This document shows, in pieces, positions 47,661 to 59,749 of a stretch of DNA of 64,000 bases. A program made the translations under genes and the position numbers. The DNA is from Isoetes taiwanensis (lineage: Eukaryota > Streptophyta > Lycopodiopsida > Isoetales > Isoetaceae), in NCBI GenBank assembly GCA_021234155.1, contig JAJEKV010000073.1:3008001-3072000 (forward strand), given 5' to 3'. The notes beneath the pieces are model-generated. The model did no database searches. It worked only from the letters and a program-made list of their open reading frames with translations, and was not told where the DNA came from. The first letter of the stretch is position 1; every line of letters begins with the position of its first letter.

Positions 47661-48159
47661 ATTTTAGAGGCGAGATTCTTATTTCTTGTAGAAGCTTTGA
47701 GTATTTTGCATATTTTCTTTAATAAAGATATAATAATAACAATAACAACAACAACAATTTAATATCATGCCACTTAAGGATCTTAAAGGTCTTGGAATAA
47801 TAAATACATCATCTGTTCAATCGTATTTACAATCTCATGATGAGGATCCACTCTCTTAAGAAACTACACAATAATCTAAAATCTAATGACAGAAGTAAAT
47901 GGAAATTGGGATAGGCAATGTTCTGTCTCTCTCTAATAACTTCATAGTACTGCAATGAATAAAAATATGATCCACATTTTCTACCTCCTCCAACTAAGAC
48001 ATTGGTGTCCATGCCCATCTCCCTGTTTCTATTTGTTTCTATCTCTAGGGAATGCCATCATGTCATGTGCCTAGCAATAATGTTTCTCATATGCCTCGAT
48101 ATAGGTGCATTTATATAACCTTGGTCTGCATATACCAACATAAGATTTACTTCTTGCTG

Positions 48160-48900
48160 ATAGGTCATCCTAGTGCCTATCTTTGCTCAAATCCTTCTAA
48201 CTACCTGATCCTTCGCACCCCTAGTCAGAATCTGAAGCCCAAGATGCCCGACTGTTCCATTGCCATTCTAGGCAACCTGATGATTGTGGAACATAAGATT
48301 AGTTGTTGGGCTGAAATGCAAGACGCTAGAGCTAACAGACAAGTAGGATTTAGGCTGCGAAAATCCATGATAGATCACTTGGTCTCTGAGCTATGATAGA
48401 TGTTGTTAAGGGGACACGGAAACCTTTATTTGCTACATTTGTAGATTGCACTAAGGCCTTTGATACAGTTTGTAGGGGTAATCTCTGGACAAGTTTGGAG
48501 TGGATAAATGTGCCTAAGTATGGAAATGCGGTCATATTGCTATATGAGAAAGTGTTGGTTAAGGTCTCTACGTCATTTGCTGGGGAGGGTGTTGAAGCAA
48601 TGGTCAGTAATATTTGGGGGTCAAGCAAGGATATCCTATGTCACCAATGCTATTTGGTATATCCATCAATAAACTTGAAGAGTGGATTCATTTTTTTTTT
48701 TTTTGGGAGGGGGGAGGGGCTCCTCTCGAAATGATATTATGTTAATTTCTAGGAGCAAGGAAGAGATGCAAAAGCATCTACAAGTTTTGGTCTCGTTCTG
48801 TGATGTTAAAGGGCTGAGTGTGAACTTAAGTATAACCAAGTGGAAAATAATAAGAAAGAAGTTGCATCCGATCTTCAGCAGTTACAGGCCAAGCAGAACT
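48160..48900 (+). mobile_element. LINE fragment: RT fingers and palm
   Basis: Readable blocks are EHKISCWAEMQDARANRQVG plus FRLRKSMIDHLV (about 48290-48390), then in a second frame LFATFVDCTKAFDTVCRGNL (motif with catalytic D, about 48425), then KQGYPMSPMLFGISINKLEE in a third (48633) and DIMLISRSKEEMQKHLQVLV after a poly-T insertion at 48690-48704. The YADD region is lost at that poly-T. Dead 5'- and 3'-truncated copy. Confidence 0.85.
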
Positions 48901-48959
48901 CCATAGATATCTTGTTACCACTAACTATTTTTTTTTATAAGATCTAGGAGCGCAAGTCA

Positions 48960-50030
48960 ACCTTTGAGCGCTCTGGGGCCCCTGTGGTGCAGATTAGTCA
49001 TGGGCTCACCAGCGTCATGTGGAGCAATTAGTTGCATGTTTTATTATTGTTTGTTACTTCATGGGCCCTTTATTGGATCGGAAGTGCATGGGATCTTCGT
49101 TATTTGGGCGTCTACATAAATTAGGGATTCCTGCGCATCATTCTATCAAGCTCATGGCCAAAGATCAATGTTGCTTTCTCCCAATGTTTGAGTCTCCTGA
49201 GTCGATGACTCAACTCATAGAATGATGTGTTGATCCTCTTTGGAAACATTTCTTATTTTATGAACAGTATGTTCCTGGCTCTTTTTCAGGTAAGCCAGAT
49301 GTCTTTGTGCCCCATTCTGGATTGCTATTGAAGACTTTCCTCCAGAGTTTCAATATTCTGAGTTCATTTACGCTATTGCTAATGAGATTGAAATTCACTT
49401 TAAACATTCTATAACCAATGGCATTACTAAGATTTATGTAGCACGACCTATTCATCGTGATCTGCCTCAGACAATTGTTGTTCAAAGTGGGCCCATGTTC
49501 TTTCTTTTCAAGCTACGATTATTAAATGGTCTGCCATTGGCGCCCATGTTTCCTGAGGCCTCTCTCTTTGCTCTTACCAGCAGGCTCCTCCAGTTGCGTC
49601 TGCTGCAACTCCTGCTTCTAGCTCTGCTTCTTCTTCAATGGATGTCTCTCGTCGTCCTGTGACTTCCTCTACATCTATTCCAGCGGCTGGTTCCACACCT
49701 CCGCTGTTGGATCAACAGAGACAAAAGCTGGATGAGATTCAGAGATCGCAAGAGCAAGTTGAAGCTTGCGGGCAGTACATGGACATTGATCGTCGTGGTG
49801 CCCACCCTCCACCTAAACATCCACCTGCCCTTTTGTCAACCTCAAAAGTGGCTAAGGGTTCTAACACCTCTGCATCTCACCTCTACTCGATACTTACTTT
49901 ATGTGATTCTGCTCCTCCTATTGCACATGCTGGTTTGCTCCACTTCAGTGGGCTGATTTGGTCGAAGATAATATTGCCTTGTCACAGGCACATGATATAT
50001 CTTCAAACTCTCCTGAGATTCCAATAGTCA
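48960..50030 (+). mobile_element. Possible LINE ORF1-like remnant
   Basis: Frame-broken blocks include WIAIEDFPPEFQYSEFIYAI (about 49325), ITNGITKIYVARPIHRDLPQ and a serine/proline-rich part (SSTSIPAAGSTPPLLDQQRQ) with short coiled-coil look (KLDEIQRSQEQVE). It follows LINE RT sequence on the same strand. Assignment as ORF1 of a neighbouring element is inference only. Confidence 0.25.
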
Positions 50031-50559
50031 TCTCTGATTTGACTCCGTTACAAGTCCAATGCAGTTAGTCCCTTAAGCAGAGTCGTATCTCCTTTTACTT
50101 ATCTGGTATGGAAGTACATTGTGTTGCAGGCTCGTGTTCCAATGGCATCCTGTTGTGCTTACACAACTAGATGAGAAATGTTCATTTTATACTAAAAAAA
50201 AATCCTATTCTTGTTTTGTTTAATCATAAGTCAAGTACAAATAAAGATGCAAAGACATGAATAAAATCTTAAAGGATAAGATTGGAAGTCTCACAGCTAG
50301 AAAAATGGATAGGAAGTTGGTAGAGTTCATTCTTCCTCATCGATGGACCAGTCAGTGTGCCACTTATTATTATATATCATGAATCATTTTCCACGAGTAG
50401 CATTTTATGGACCTATAACTTCAACCGGAGCTGGTTTTAAACCATTGATGAATGCTTGTTTCTCTCATGCAATTTTATTTCCTCTATTATGGTCTTCCAT
50501 TTTTGTCGTTTATTGCAAGAACTCTTTTTACTTCAATAATGTTTTGGGTTATTGGAAAT

Positions 50560-51830
50560 CCGAAATCGTGCTAGTGGAATGATTTTGAATAGCTATTTCA
50601 CTGCAAGATAACTTCAAGGATAAACATGAATGACAAGACAATATAAAAATTTGACCTAATATAAAAGGCATGGCTTTTATGGCACAAAAAAACTAATGGT
50701 CACTTCCACCTACCTCATTCGAGAGCTGGAACTAGCATTATAATAGATTAGACACGGACAGTTTGCTACGAACAATGGATCTCAGACAAGAGGAGATGGA
50801 CTGACAAGACCGATCCATCAATTGCCTCTACTCATTTAGCTTTATGTACGCCCTTTCCCTCAAGGAATGATTTGGTTAACTCCCAAAAAGAAGCTTGTGC
50901 TTCCACATATTTTGTGTTCTATTAAGATGTAAATCAGCTGACTAGGGCACCTTCAAACTCTTAAAAATAATTCAAATTCAATCATATAATGCTATCAACA
51001 TATTCTGAACTTCCATGATGCATTTAATATTCGCCAAAATGCAGCACTTAAAAGAAAATCCTCAAGTAGCAAGGGAAGCAAATAGGTGGAAACACATGAG
51101 GGTTCAACAATAAAAGAATCAAAGGCCTTTCGTGGCTCACTTTTGGTACGAGGTGGGAAAATATCGAGTGTCTCGAGCTTGCATTAGTGATCATTGATTA
51201 GCCTCACATATTACATTTTTGTTGACTTTGAGAACTCCAAGGATGCATTGTAGATCATATTAATACTTTTCAAAAGGTTCCAACTTCAAATTAATTGCAC
51301 AAGCATTTGGTACTTAAAAAATGTGTTACTTTTCTACTTATGTTGGTTCAGAAATAAACAGTTTAAACTTACCTACTATAAAGTTTTGTATACTGCAATA
51401 GAAGAGCGGGTCCCATGGTTAAATTCAATTGAATAGCTTCGCCCATGGAGTATAACATCTCATTAAAGACTAAAATTCATATCGTGTGCAAGCAAACTGA
51501 AACCTTTATGGTGAACTTTATGATGAATATACGTACATACATAATGATACATTATCAAACCATTGGAATATCTATATGCTTCGCATGTCTACCCCCTAAA
51601 TACTCGCTACACTCATGACTAGAAAGCATTATGGTTTAGCAAAATGTAAGTTACTTGATTGGAATGGATTTGTACGTCTATCCCGAGGTGCACTTAAAAT
51701 TGGGGCCTACATAGAACCTAGATGCCAACTCAGAACCATTGATCACTAAGTTAAAGGGGTTGCAGAAGAACTAAAGAACCTGAAATTGTACTGGCTCTGG
51801 ACTCCAAAGGCTGCGTCACTGAGATCATAT
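50560..51830 (-). repeat. Interspersed repeat copy B (empty-site partner of copy A)
   Basis: Reverse complement of the blocks listed for 28765-31290, continuous over about 1.27 kb, without the palindrome, MITE and microsatellite block of copy A. The junction at 51545-51560 (TAATGATACATTATCAAACC) is the uninterrupted site. No coding sequence. Confidence 0.8.
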
Positions 51831-51894
51831 AATTATTGAGATGCTAGATGCTTTGATTTTCTATTGTTGAACACAGCAATAATAACCTTTTGAT

Positions 51895-52075
51895 TCATTA
51901 TATTCTCTAACATTTTAGTATCATTATTACTACAAATATTTTTTCCTTGAAAACCTTTTGGGGGAAGGGCTTTTACATCCTAATAGTAATAATTAATCCA
52001 ACTCTAGAGTCCCATCGCCAATTGGTCTCTATGGATGTAAAAATTTCTTTTCTATTCTATCCCCTCGGCACATCC
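51895..52075 (+). mobile_element. LINE 3' end only, with stem-loop and tail
   Basis: Stem-loop at 51923-51993 has perfect 9-bp arms (ATTATTACT / AGTAATAAT) and the inner block TTTTCCTTGAAAACC. It is followed by AGTCCCATCGCCAATTGGTC and TCTATGGATGTAAAAAT, then a TTCTATTC tail. Matches the end of the LINE at 23.9-24.06 kb. A severely 5'-truncated insertion. Confidence 0.75.
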
Positions 52076-52208
52076 AATCCAAAAATAAAGTATTGCAAAT
52101 ATTTTTACCATCCTCCCATCCTCTTGGCTAGAATAGTATCGTGTTTTAATACTTCCTCACCTCTGGGTCCACCCAACTCAAAAATAAGGTGATATCACAG
52201 TAGCACGC

Positions 52209-52290
52209 TTCAAGATGAATAGAATAGTATTTTTAACGTCCACTTGAGACCAATATAGTTATGGGATGCACACCTACACTAGCATTGCTT
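52209..52290 (-). mobile_element. LINE 3' tip, minus strand
   Basis: Read on the minus strand: GCATCCCATAACTATATTGG, TCTCAAGTGGACGTTAAAAA, then ATACTATTCTATTC, matching the terminal 60 bases of the 24-kb LINE. Only the tip is present. Confidence 0.7.
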
Positions 52291-52459
52291 CACAGGTCTG
52301 CTTCTATTCACTTCACGTTTCATCCCTCATGAGAAGTTGAGACTGAACCTATACATTATCGACTAAGTGAACTGAACAGCTAACCCGCAATCAATAAACA
52401 TGCCCATTCTCCAACTGTGTTCTATATTTTTTTACACTGAAAATGTACATTATCTCTGC

Positions 52460-52800
52460 ATTCCATGCTTCCAAAGTTTTCATTGTGGCTTCTGTGTATG
52501 CTGAATTCATTTATTCGAAAGGTATTGAATGATCATCTTCAATAATTGAACCAGTAGCAGCAATGAACTTACTATTACAAATTGATCTATTATATTATCT
52601 GATTTTCTAGTATCATCATTGATCCAAAAAAATTTCCGTGATGGGGGTAGGAGGTTTTCCTAATAGTAATGGTTGTACTAGTTCTGTTGTATGGCTGGTT
52701 GGTCTATGTGGCCCTAAAATTCTAAAATTCTATTTTATTCTAGCCGCTTCTCTAGCTTCAAAGATCCTACGATAAAAAATCTATTCTGTTCTATTCTATT
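52460..52800 (+). mobile_element. LINE 3' end: ORF terminus, 3' UTR and tail
   Basis: Starts within the last ORF codons (ATCTTCAATAATTGAACC parallels the 23.85-kb ORF end), has a decayed stem-loop near 52615-52670 (TTTTCCTAATAGTAATGGTT) and ends TGTATGGCTGGTTGGTCTAT with a TATTCTAT-type tail to 52800. Confidence 0.7.
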
Positions 52801-52924
52801 ATTTTGGTGAGCGTGCACCAAGTAGCTACCCCAAAGATCCCTTTAGGGTTATGGGGGGCTATCATCAGAACCCCCTTATAGGAAAAGCAAGCAAAAACGC
52901 TGTCGAGTCTTCCATGAAGGGGGA

Positions 52925-53500
52925 CCCTATAGATTACGAGGGAGCAATGTTAATTGCTTTGGACGATTTGAAAGGAGAGATGACATAATTGAAGAAATTG
53001 ATAAAGATTGTGGTGGAGCAAAACCATAATCTTAAGAGGAAAAATGCTAAATTTAGAGCTGCTCTGACTCCTCAAATCAACTCTATAGAATTATAGGAGA
53101 AACATGGTTTTTAGAGGGTAACTTGACAGAGAATTTAGAACAGAAAGAAAGGGCTTCTAATCTAGAAAATTTAGGATTACCAGAAGAGGAAGATGAAAAT
53201 GTGAGCTTGGTGATTGAGCAATTCTTTCGAGAAATGGTACATTGCAGTCATGAACCACAAATGGTACATTGCAGATTGCTTGGCAAACCTGGCCATTATG
53301 CAAGGCCTATCCTCGTAAAATTTTGAGATGCAGATGCATGCAACCAGTTGATGCACAATCGTTCTGTGCTTTAAGGCTGCAAGGTTTAGTTAGATCCATA
53401 TCTTACACCAGTCCACATAGAGGCTAGGAAAAAGAGATGGAGTAAGGAAAAAGGGGAAGAGACAAAGGGTTTGTGGCAGGGCCTAAGAGGTCTTTGCCTT
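52925..53500 (+). mobile_element. L1-type ORF1 (Transposase_22-like) remnant
   Basis: Frame-broken protein: a coiled-coil start (QNHNLKRKNAKFRAALT), then LEQKERASNLENLGLPEEED with NVSLVIEQFFREM, then CRLLGKPGHYARPILVKF, RDADACNQLMHNRSVL and TPVHIEARKKRW. The series NxxxLGLPEEE...IEQFF...RLGKP...RPILVKF is the RRM-type RNA-binding core of L1 ORF1p, which coats LINE RNA. It lies directly downstream of a LINE 3' end and has no RT following, so it is an orphan 5' piece. Confidence 0.7.
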
Positions 53501-54700
53501 TACGTAAAGGATTTATTGGCTCGCATTTTGACACGTCACCTATATTGCGGGTGATTCTTAGAATTGAAGACATATTGGGATAACTCAGAAGAGGCATAAA
53601 GCATAGGAATTAAGGACCTTGCAAGTCTACCATTGAATGTGAATGGATTATCACAAGCAAGTGTATGCTGCTGAAAGCATGTAGAACTAGGCAGAATTAC
53701 TTTTGTTGTCTGAAACATAGGAATACCAGCCTCAAAGCTTACCATTAATTCAAGGCTTCTATTTAATTGACTCAGGTTGGAATGTGAAGGAATCAATGGT
53801 AAATCATTTGGCTTAAAATTGAATGGAGTAGTAAGATAGCTTACATAGCCACGTGCTACTATGTGTTGTTAAATATGAAACTATATACTCAAGAAGGGAT
53901 GGATAAAAAAAAGCCATTGCATGATCTTACGTAAAAAAAAACTTTAGGAATGTCGGTAAACATGAGACACTTTGATTGTTGGGGATTCCAATGCTCGAAC
54001 CAAAGAAATGTAAGCAATTTTCTATGAACACGCAAATCCAGGAGACAAGCTTCTTCTTAAGTGCCAATAATCAAACTTCATCAGAAGATCGAATGATAAG
54101 ATAAAAACGGTATGTGTGATTTCTTACCAGAATTTACTATGGTTTGTGGGATGAAAATCTTGAATGGCACTAGTTTACACCCACAGGAGATAGTTCCATT
54201 GATTATTTGCTACTTCAAGAGTCAGATTCTATGACTAAGAGCTTTAGAATTTTAGAAAAGAAGCAAAATCTTATCATACAAGCCGTTTGTCTGAGTTAAA
54301 CATGGAAGTACATCAGGATTACAATGGAATGTCTTCAGACCGAAGCTAAAACTAGACCATGGTGAAAAGGAAATGTTCTCGAAGAAACTTACAATACTAC
54401 TTGAATAAACTTCTTATGCAGGGGAAGTAGAAGGAGATTCTGACACGCTAACAAACATATTATTGTAGTTGTTAATAGTAGTTTTGGGTCCATCAAGAAG
54501 ACACCAAATTGTGTATCGTGCAATGGCTAGTGGGATTCTGAATATAAGAAGACAAGAAATTGTATTCCCAAAGGATGCAAGGTGAAACTGGGATAGTATA
54601 AGTGGTTGATTAAAATGAAAAATAGATGGTATTATGTTAAAAGGCAAAATGAACTTGGGTTCTCTTCAAGGAGAAACAGAAATTGTTTTGGACTAAACTT
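53500..54700. other. Non-coding between LINE pieces
   Basis: Short frames only; nothing recognised on either strand. Confidence 0.4.
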
Positions 54701-54701
54701 T

Positions 54702-55290
54702 TAAGGAAGGAAGGAAGGAAGGAAGTTACTTTTATCGTCCACGGAGACCAATCGGTCTATGGGACCCAATACAAAAACGCAGCAAGCGGATTACTGCCCG
54801 GATTAAAAAACCCCCGCCCCGAAGGGTTTTCGAGGGAAAAACCGTGGCAGCAATCAGCCTGCTGACAAACTGTGCTAATCATATAAAATGCAGAAACATC
54901 CCAATATATACAGTCATGCACCACCCCCGTAGTGCCTAGTCAGCGGACAGCCAGGCGGGGGCAAAAGTGACCTCGCAGGTCCAGTACCTCCTGGATGTAT
55001 GACCCCAGGGCACGTACTGACGGTGTGTTCATCAACAAATGCAAGGGCACGTCCAGCCGTACTAAGGGAGTGTATCTGGCCCGAATCTGACTGAACGCTG
55101 GGCAACTCTGGAAAGTGTGAGACTCATCCTCAACGGTACCCGTTTGACAGCACTGACAGAGCCTGTCCTGGCGGGGCTCCCCAATCCACCTGCCCGTCTC
55201 GATGCGAAGATGGTGGGCACCTGTGCGAATGGAGGCAATGAGCCTGCGCTTTTTCAGGGGCAGCTGGGAACGCAAAGGAGACAAGGTAAT
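54702..55290 (-). mobile_element. 5'-truncated LINE: zinc knuckle, 3' UTR, tail
   Basis: Minus-strand open frame from about 55284 reads MSPLRSQLPLKKRRLIASIR, then HHLRIETGRWIGEPRQDRLC and CQCCQTGTVEDESHTFQSCP, ending LDLRGHFCPRLAVR. After the stop come the stem-loop (54855-54789), GGTCTCCGTGGACG (about 54740) and a tail of TTCC units (GGAA on plus, 54704-54725). The frame is intact to its stop, so this is among the youngest copies. Same family as 20.5-24 and 40.8-45.2 kb. Confidence 0.88.
54789..54855 (-). other. LINE 3' UTR stem-loop element
   Basis: Outer arms GATTACTGCC (54789) and GGCAGCAATC (to 54855) pair over 10 bp with one wobble; inner hairpin GGTTTTTCCCTCGAAAACC on the minus strand. 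Confidence 0.75.
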
Positions 55291-55399
55291 GCATAGCTAG
55301 ACATAGATGACCTAGTTCCGCTGATAAAAGAACTATATGCTTTTGTAATGATGCATTTAGTATGGATTTCATAGACGTTGGCATTTTTTGTCAAAGAGA

Positions 55400-56640
55400 A
55401 TGTGTATAGGCAACTCAAGAGAATGCATAATGGTAAGGTTGTTAATTTCTCAGGCTTATCGATTAAGCTCATTAGATGGGTAGGAAATGATATAATTAAT
55501 AAACTCATAGGTTTGTGAATAGAGCAATCCACAAAGGTTTACCAAAATCTTGGTGAGAACGTAAGGTGGTTCCCATCTATAAGATTGACAGTAAAAAGGA
55601 GGCTAAAAACTATAGAATTATTGAGATCGGGTGCGTTTTTTCAAAGCTTTAAGGAGACACGTTGGGTCAAAAGATCAACACTTGACCTGAAGAAAATGGA
55701 GTGGTACACATTGCTAAGTAGGATTTACAAAGAATCATGGCACATTGGATTATCTGCTTATATTGAGTGATGAACAGGCAAAGGGATCTAGAAAGGCTCT
55801 ATTTCTAGCTTTTATTGACTTTTCGAAGGCATTTGACACTGTGCCTCGAGGTGGCTTAAGTGTCAGGATGGATAGATTGGGATTCCATCTGCTTTGAGAG
55901 GGGTAGTTGTACATTTAGATGATAAAATCTTGGCCAAATCCTCAACAGAGATTTCTATTGAGATTAGGACACCAATGGAGTTTGTCAGGGGTGTCTATGG
56001 TCCTCGAAGATGTTTTGTTTGTACATAGATGAATTAGAAGAATGGCTTAGGGCTAGAGGACATGTAGATGATGTAGTACTATTTTTTTAGTCTCCAAAAG
56101 AGCTTCAAAAGCATTCGGAGAGTTCCAGTGCATTTTATAATCAACATTAAGATTAAGATGAACTTATCAAACTCTAAAATAATGGTATTTGGCACCATCA
56201 AGAGACCACATTTTCTATGCTAGGGGTGAAAACTCAAAACTATGGACTACTAGAAGTATCTTGGTCGTGAGGTATATTCTAATTGCAAATGGAAAATATG
56301 TGTGAGAAAAAGAATTGCAATAGGGAAAAGGCTCTGTATGTCCTTTCATTTAGATGCCATAGAATGTCATTGGATAGTTGGGGCCAAAAAGATGTTGTTA
56401 ACGACTTTAGTACAAATTTTGGTATTGTATCGTGTTCCCATATGGGAGCCTTCCATCTCCAGAAAACTCTGGAATGAAGTGGAACAAGTGATAGAGATAT
56501 TCATTCAAGAAGAATTAGGAGTCAGAAAGCAAATTCCTTATGCTTTTCAAGGTCAGGACAGCCCGCCTACAAAAGAAATGGACAGTGTACAAGGGAGGTG
56601 CAGCAATCATTCTAGATCAATTTTACACCCTCTTCACACA
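55400..56640 (+). mobile_element. LINE fragment: RT palm and thumb
   Basis: Blocks in shifting frames: ALFLAFIDFSKAFDTVPRGG (about 55798, catalytic D), then the degenerate GVxGC and DDVVLF-like region near 56060, then VGAKKMLLTTLVQILVLYRV and LWNEVEQVIEIFIQEELGVR (about 56470). Similar in type to the 48-kb fragment. Truncated at both ends. Confidence 0.8.
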
Positions 56641-56978
56641 TGAACCACCTAGTGCAAAGGGCACGTGGAGCTCTCTCCTAGTCACGGAGCAACTTACAGA
56701 CGATAGAAATTTGTATGAGGAGTTCCTTTATGGGCCACGTGCTTGTATGTCCAACTGATGTCACCACCCTCTTCTCGACACCTTTCTTTAATGAACTGAT
56801 CTTTTCATTGCTCCCAAGCATGTACTATTTGGTCGAGATAAGGACTGCAAGAGACAAAATCAAATTAGTCAAGTGATGCTACATGCAAAAAAAATAAAAT
56901 AAAACACAGTTCTTGGGCCATTTTTGGAAAATACAGGCATGAGAAAGGCAGTTCAGAGGGAAAAACACAGGTCAAAAG

Positions 56979-57390
56979 GCCTTTCTCGACTCGCGAAAGT
57001 CGAAAAAAGCTCAAAAAAAACAGAGTTTAGGGGTGAGAAGGCCTTTTCGACTCGCGAGTCGAAAGGTAGTTCAAAGCCGAAACGCCACGTTTTAGGGGGG
57101 TCGAAGGCCTTTTCGACTTCGCGAAAGTCGAGAACGGCGACTCAAAAAACGCATAAGTTTTAGGGGTCGGAGGAGGCGACTCTGCGGCTCAAAGCGCGGG
57201 GTTTTAGGGATCAGAAGGCCTTTCTCGACTCGCGAGTCGAGAAAGGCAGTTCAAAGCCAGAAACGCACGTTTTAGGGGTCAGAAGGCCTTTCTCGACTCG
57301 TGAGTCGAGAAAGGCAGCTCAAAGCGAAAAATGCAAGTTTGAGGTTTCTCGACTCGCGAGTCGAAAAAGGCAGCTCAGAGTAAGAAAAGG
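56979..57390. repeat. Minisatellite array 1 built on a palindrome
   Basis: Six units of about 60-70 bp. Each carries the palindrome core CTCGACTCGCGAGTCGAG or a variant: about 56983, 57042, 57109, 57218-57247 (perfect over 30 bp, flanked GCCTTT/AAAGGC), 57286-57315 (one central change) and 57344. The spacer is of the type GGCAGTTCAAAGCC, AAACGCACGTTTTAGGGGTC. Variants often change both arms together (TTTTCGACT / AGTCGAAA), keeping symmetry. Confidence 0.92.
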
Positions 57391-57963
57391 GCAATTTCAA
57401 AGCTCAGAGTCCGAGAAGGTCGAAAATGAATAACCTTCAAACATCCTATGTGTTTTCTATGAAAACCTCCCCATAAATTTCCTACGTATTTTCCATGAAA
57501 AATAGACCCTCCCCATGTATTATCTAATGGACACATATCCAATGGACCCTCCCCCTTTCTAATGGACCATACCATATAGCTATATGAAGAGGGGACCATT
57601 GGTCTCATATTTAGCTATGTAAAGAGTAATGCCTAATGCACATGTAAATAGCAACATATGCACCTATAATGCACATTATAACCTATGAGAGCCTATTAGA
57701 CCTATGCATTAAATCTATTAATATGCATTAGACCTATTAATATGTACTTGTCCCCATTTTGTGTCTTGAACCTTCAAAATGGGTTAAACAAGGTGTAAAT
57801 TATATCATGATCTTCGCAAAGTTAAATTTTTACCTTAGAATAAGAATATATGCCTAGAAAACGTGCACCATGGGAACATAATGTTTAACGTGTGAACATA
57901 GTAGCACACACATAAAAAGAGGAAATTGGGGACACGTCAAAATATAATCCTATATTATTAGCA

Positions 57964-58147
57964 TTTATTTTACACTTTCTTTTTCAACGTATTATTTTAC
58001 CCTTTTTTTTCTAATACCCCGCCTTTTTTTTCCCGCCCATGCTTGAATTTTAAAATCATTTATTTTACACTTTCTTTTTCAACTTATTATTTTACCCCTT
58101 TTTTCTAATACCCCGCCTTTTTTTCCCGCCCATGCTTGAATTTTAAA
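57964..58147. repeat. Tandem duplication, about 92-bp unit
   Basis: The block from TTTATTTTACACTTTCTTTT to CCCGCCCATGCTTGAATTTT is present twice in direct orientation with a few indels in T runs. Confidence 0.9.
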
Positions 58148-58159
58148 CTTTGGTGCATT

Positions 58160-59420
58160 ACCTTTGAGGCGAAGTTCATTTGTACCACTTGGAAGAAGCT
58201 CCCAACGCCATAGCTCCCAACGCTTAATCAACCCGGCTTGGCGAGTTGTCTGTTCAAGCCGGAGGATCCGTCGCTTGCTACACGAAGGGCATGTTCCTTA
58301 CATTAGCGGGGTGGTACAAAGTGCAGACTCCACAATGGGCCGAGTCACAAACATAGCGTCCTTTTTCCCGTGTTGAAGGCTTGGACTTTGGCCCATCAAA
58401 TCACCCCAGGCGCCTGAGAATCTCCTCTTAACCTACCTCAGATGGATTTATTCCATCCAGATCTAAAAAAGATCCAAATTTTTCTCGGATTTGCGCAGAA
58501 TTTGATACAGTAGAAACAGGGGAATCAAATTGTGAGGAAATCCGTAATTCAGAGGCCGTAATCTTGCAAAATCAAGGAGATTCAGGCGCTAGATTTAGCC
58601 CTATGCAGGCGGAAGCAAGCTTTAGAAAGGTTGAGCAGCAGGGGCATGGGGATAGGTTGATTTTGAGCGATGAGGCAATGGAGCATTCGTGCTGCAGCGG
58701 CGAAAAAACTGAGGAAACACCAAATCCGTCGCGAATAGACAGCAAATCTGTCGCGAACACTGCAAATCATGGGCGCCATAGCCGTTTCTTGAAGCTTTTG
58801 ATTTGATTTTGGGCCTACTTCCTGCTCTGCCATGCCACCCACGACTCCCTGCCGGAGCAGAGCCTCCATAATACGAGCTTTAGAGAGATGAAAAACAGCA
58901 GGGAATCCGAACCTTTGCTTTCAGCGCTTGCTTCCAGCTTCAGAGAATCCGGCCCTTGTTTCCAGCTTCAGAGAAACAAGAAATTCATATCTCTGAGAAG
59001 AAGAAGCTCCATGAGAAGAAACCTTACATTAATCTAGCTGCCACAGCTGCGAAAGTGGCATTATGCAGTGATTCGAAGGAAAAGGGGTACCAAAGCTAGG
59101 AATCAAAGAATCAAACAGAAATAGGTGAAATATAAGGAAATCAGAGTTAAAAGAAAGAGAAGCCGAAGCGGAAAAGAGATCCGAAGCCTTCTTTAGCGGC
59201 CGCGGAGAAATGGCCCAGCTCCGGCAATGGATTATCCATCGATCCGCCCCTTCTTCACACATAAACGGGGGAGCCCTCCCTGTGGATTTGAAGCCGTGGC
59301 GCTGAGCCAGGATCACAAGCCGAAGCAGGGTATGATAATGCCGTCCACGCTTTCACCTGTACGCTCCATCAAAATTGGAAGCTCCATCAAAATGGTGTTT
59401 TCCATGAGAATGGTGTTTTC
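58160..59420. other. No gene recognised
   Basis: Several short frames occur on both strands without motifs. A repeated GCTTCCAGCTTCAGAGAATC / GTTTCCAGCTTCAGAGAAAC pair is near 58930-58975. Confidence 0.35.
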
Positions 59421-59422
59421 CA

Positions 59423-59446
59423 ATTCTCGACTCACTAGTCGAGAAG
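59423..59446. repeat. Isolated copy of the palindrome
   Basis: TTCTCGACTCACTAGTCGAGAA: arms as in arrays 1 and 2 with a changed centre. It lies between the two arrays and not in a tandem array. Confidence 0.8.
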
Positions 59447-59495
59447 AGGAGAATGATTTATATTTTTTTTTTTAGTTATTTATTTAAATTAATTA

Positions 59496-59700
59496 TTCTT
59501 CTCCCTTGCCCCTTTGCTTCCCCCTTGCCCCCGTCCCCTTGCTCGTTCTTCTCCCTTGCCCCTTGCCCCTTCCCCTTGCCCCTTCTTCTCCCTTGCCCCC
59601 TTCCCTTGCCCCTCTTCTCCCTTGCCCCCCTTCCCTTGCCCCTCTTCTCCCTTGCCCCCTCTTCTCCCCCCCTTTCTCACTCCCGTCTTCCCCCTTCCCC
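59496..59700 (+). repeat. Pyrimidine minisatellite (CTTCTCCCTTGCCCC type)
   Basis: About a dozen imperfect units of 12-20 bp such as CTTCTCCCTTGCCCC make a 200-bp almost pure pyrimidine strand. Long proline/serine/leucine frames here are artefacts. Confidence 0.95.
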
Positions 59701-59749
59701 TCCTCCTTTCAATCTCACCTCGCTCAACTTTCTCAACTATTTATTTGGG

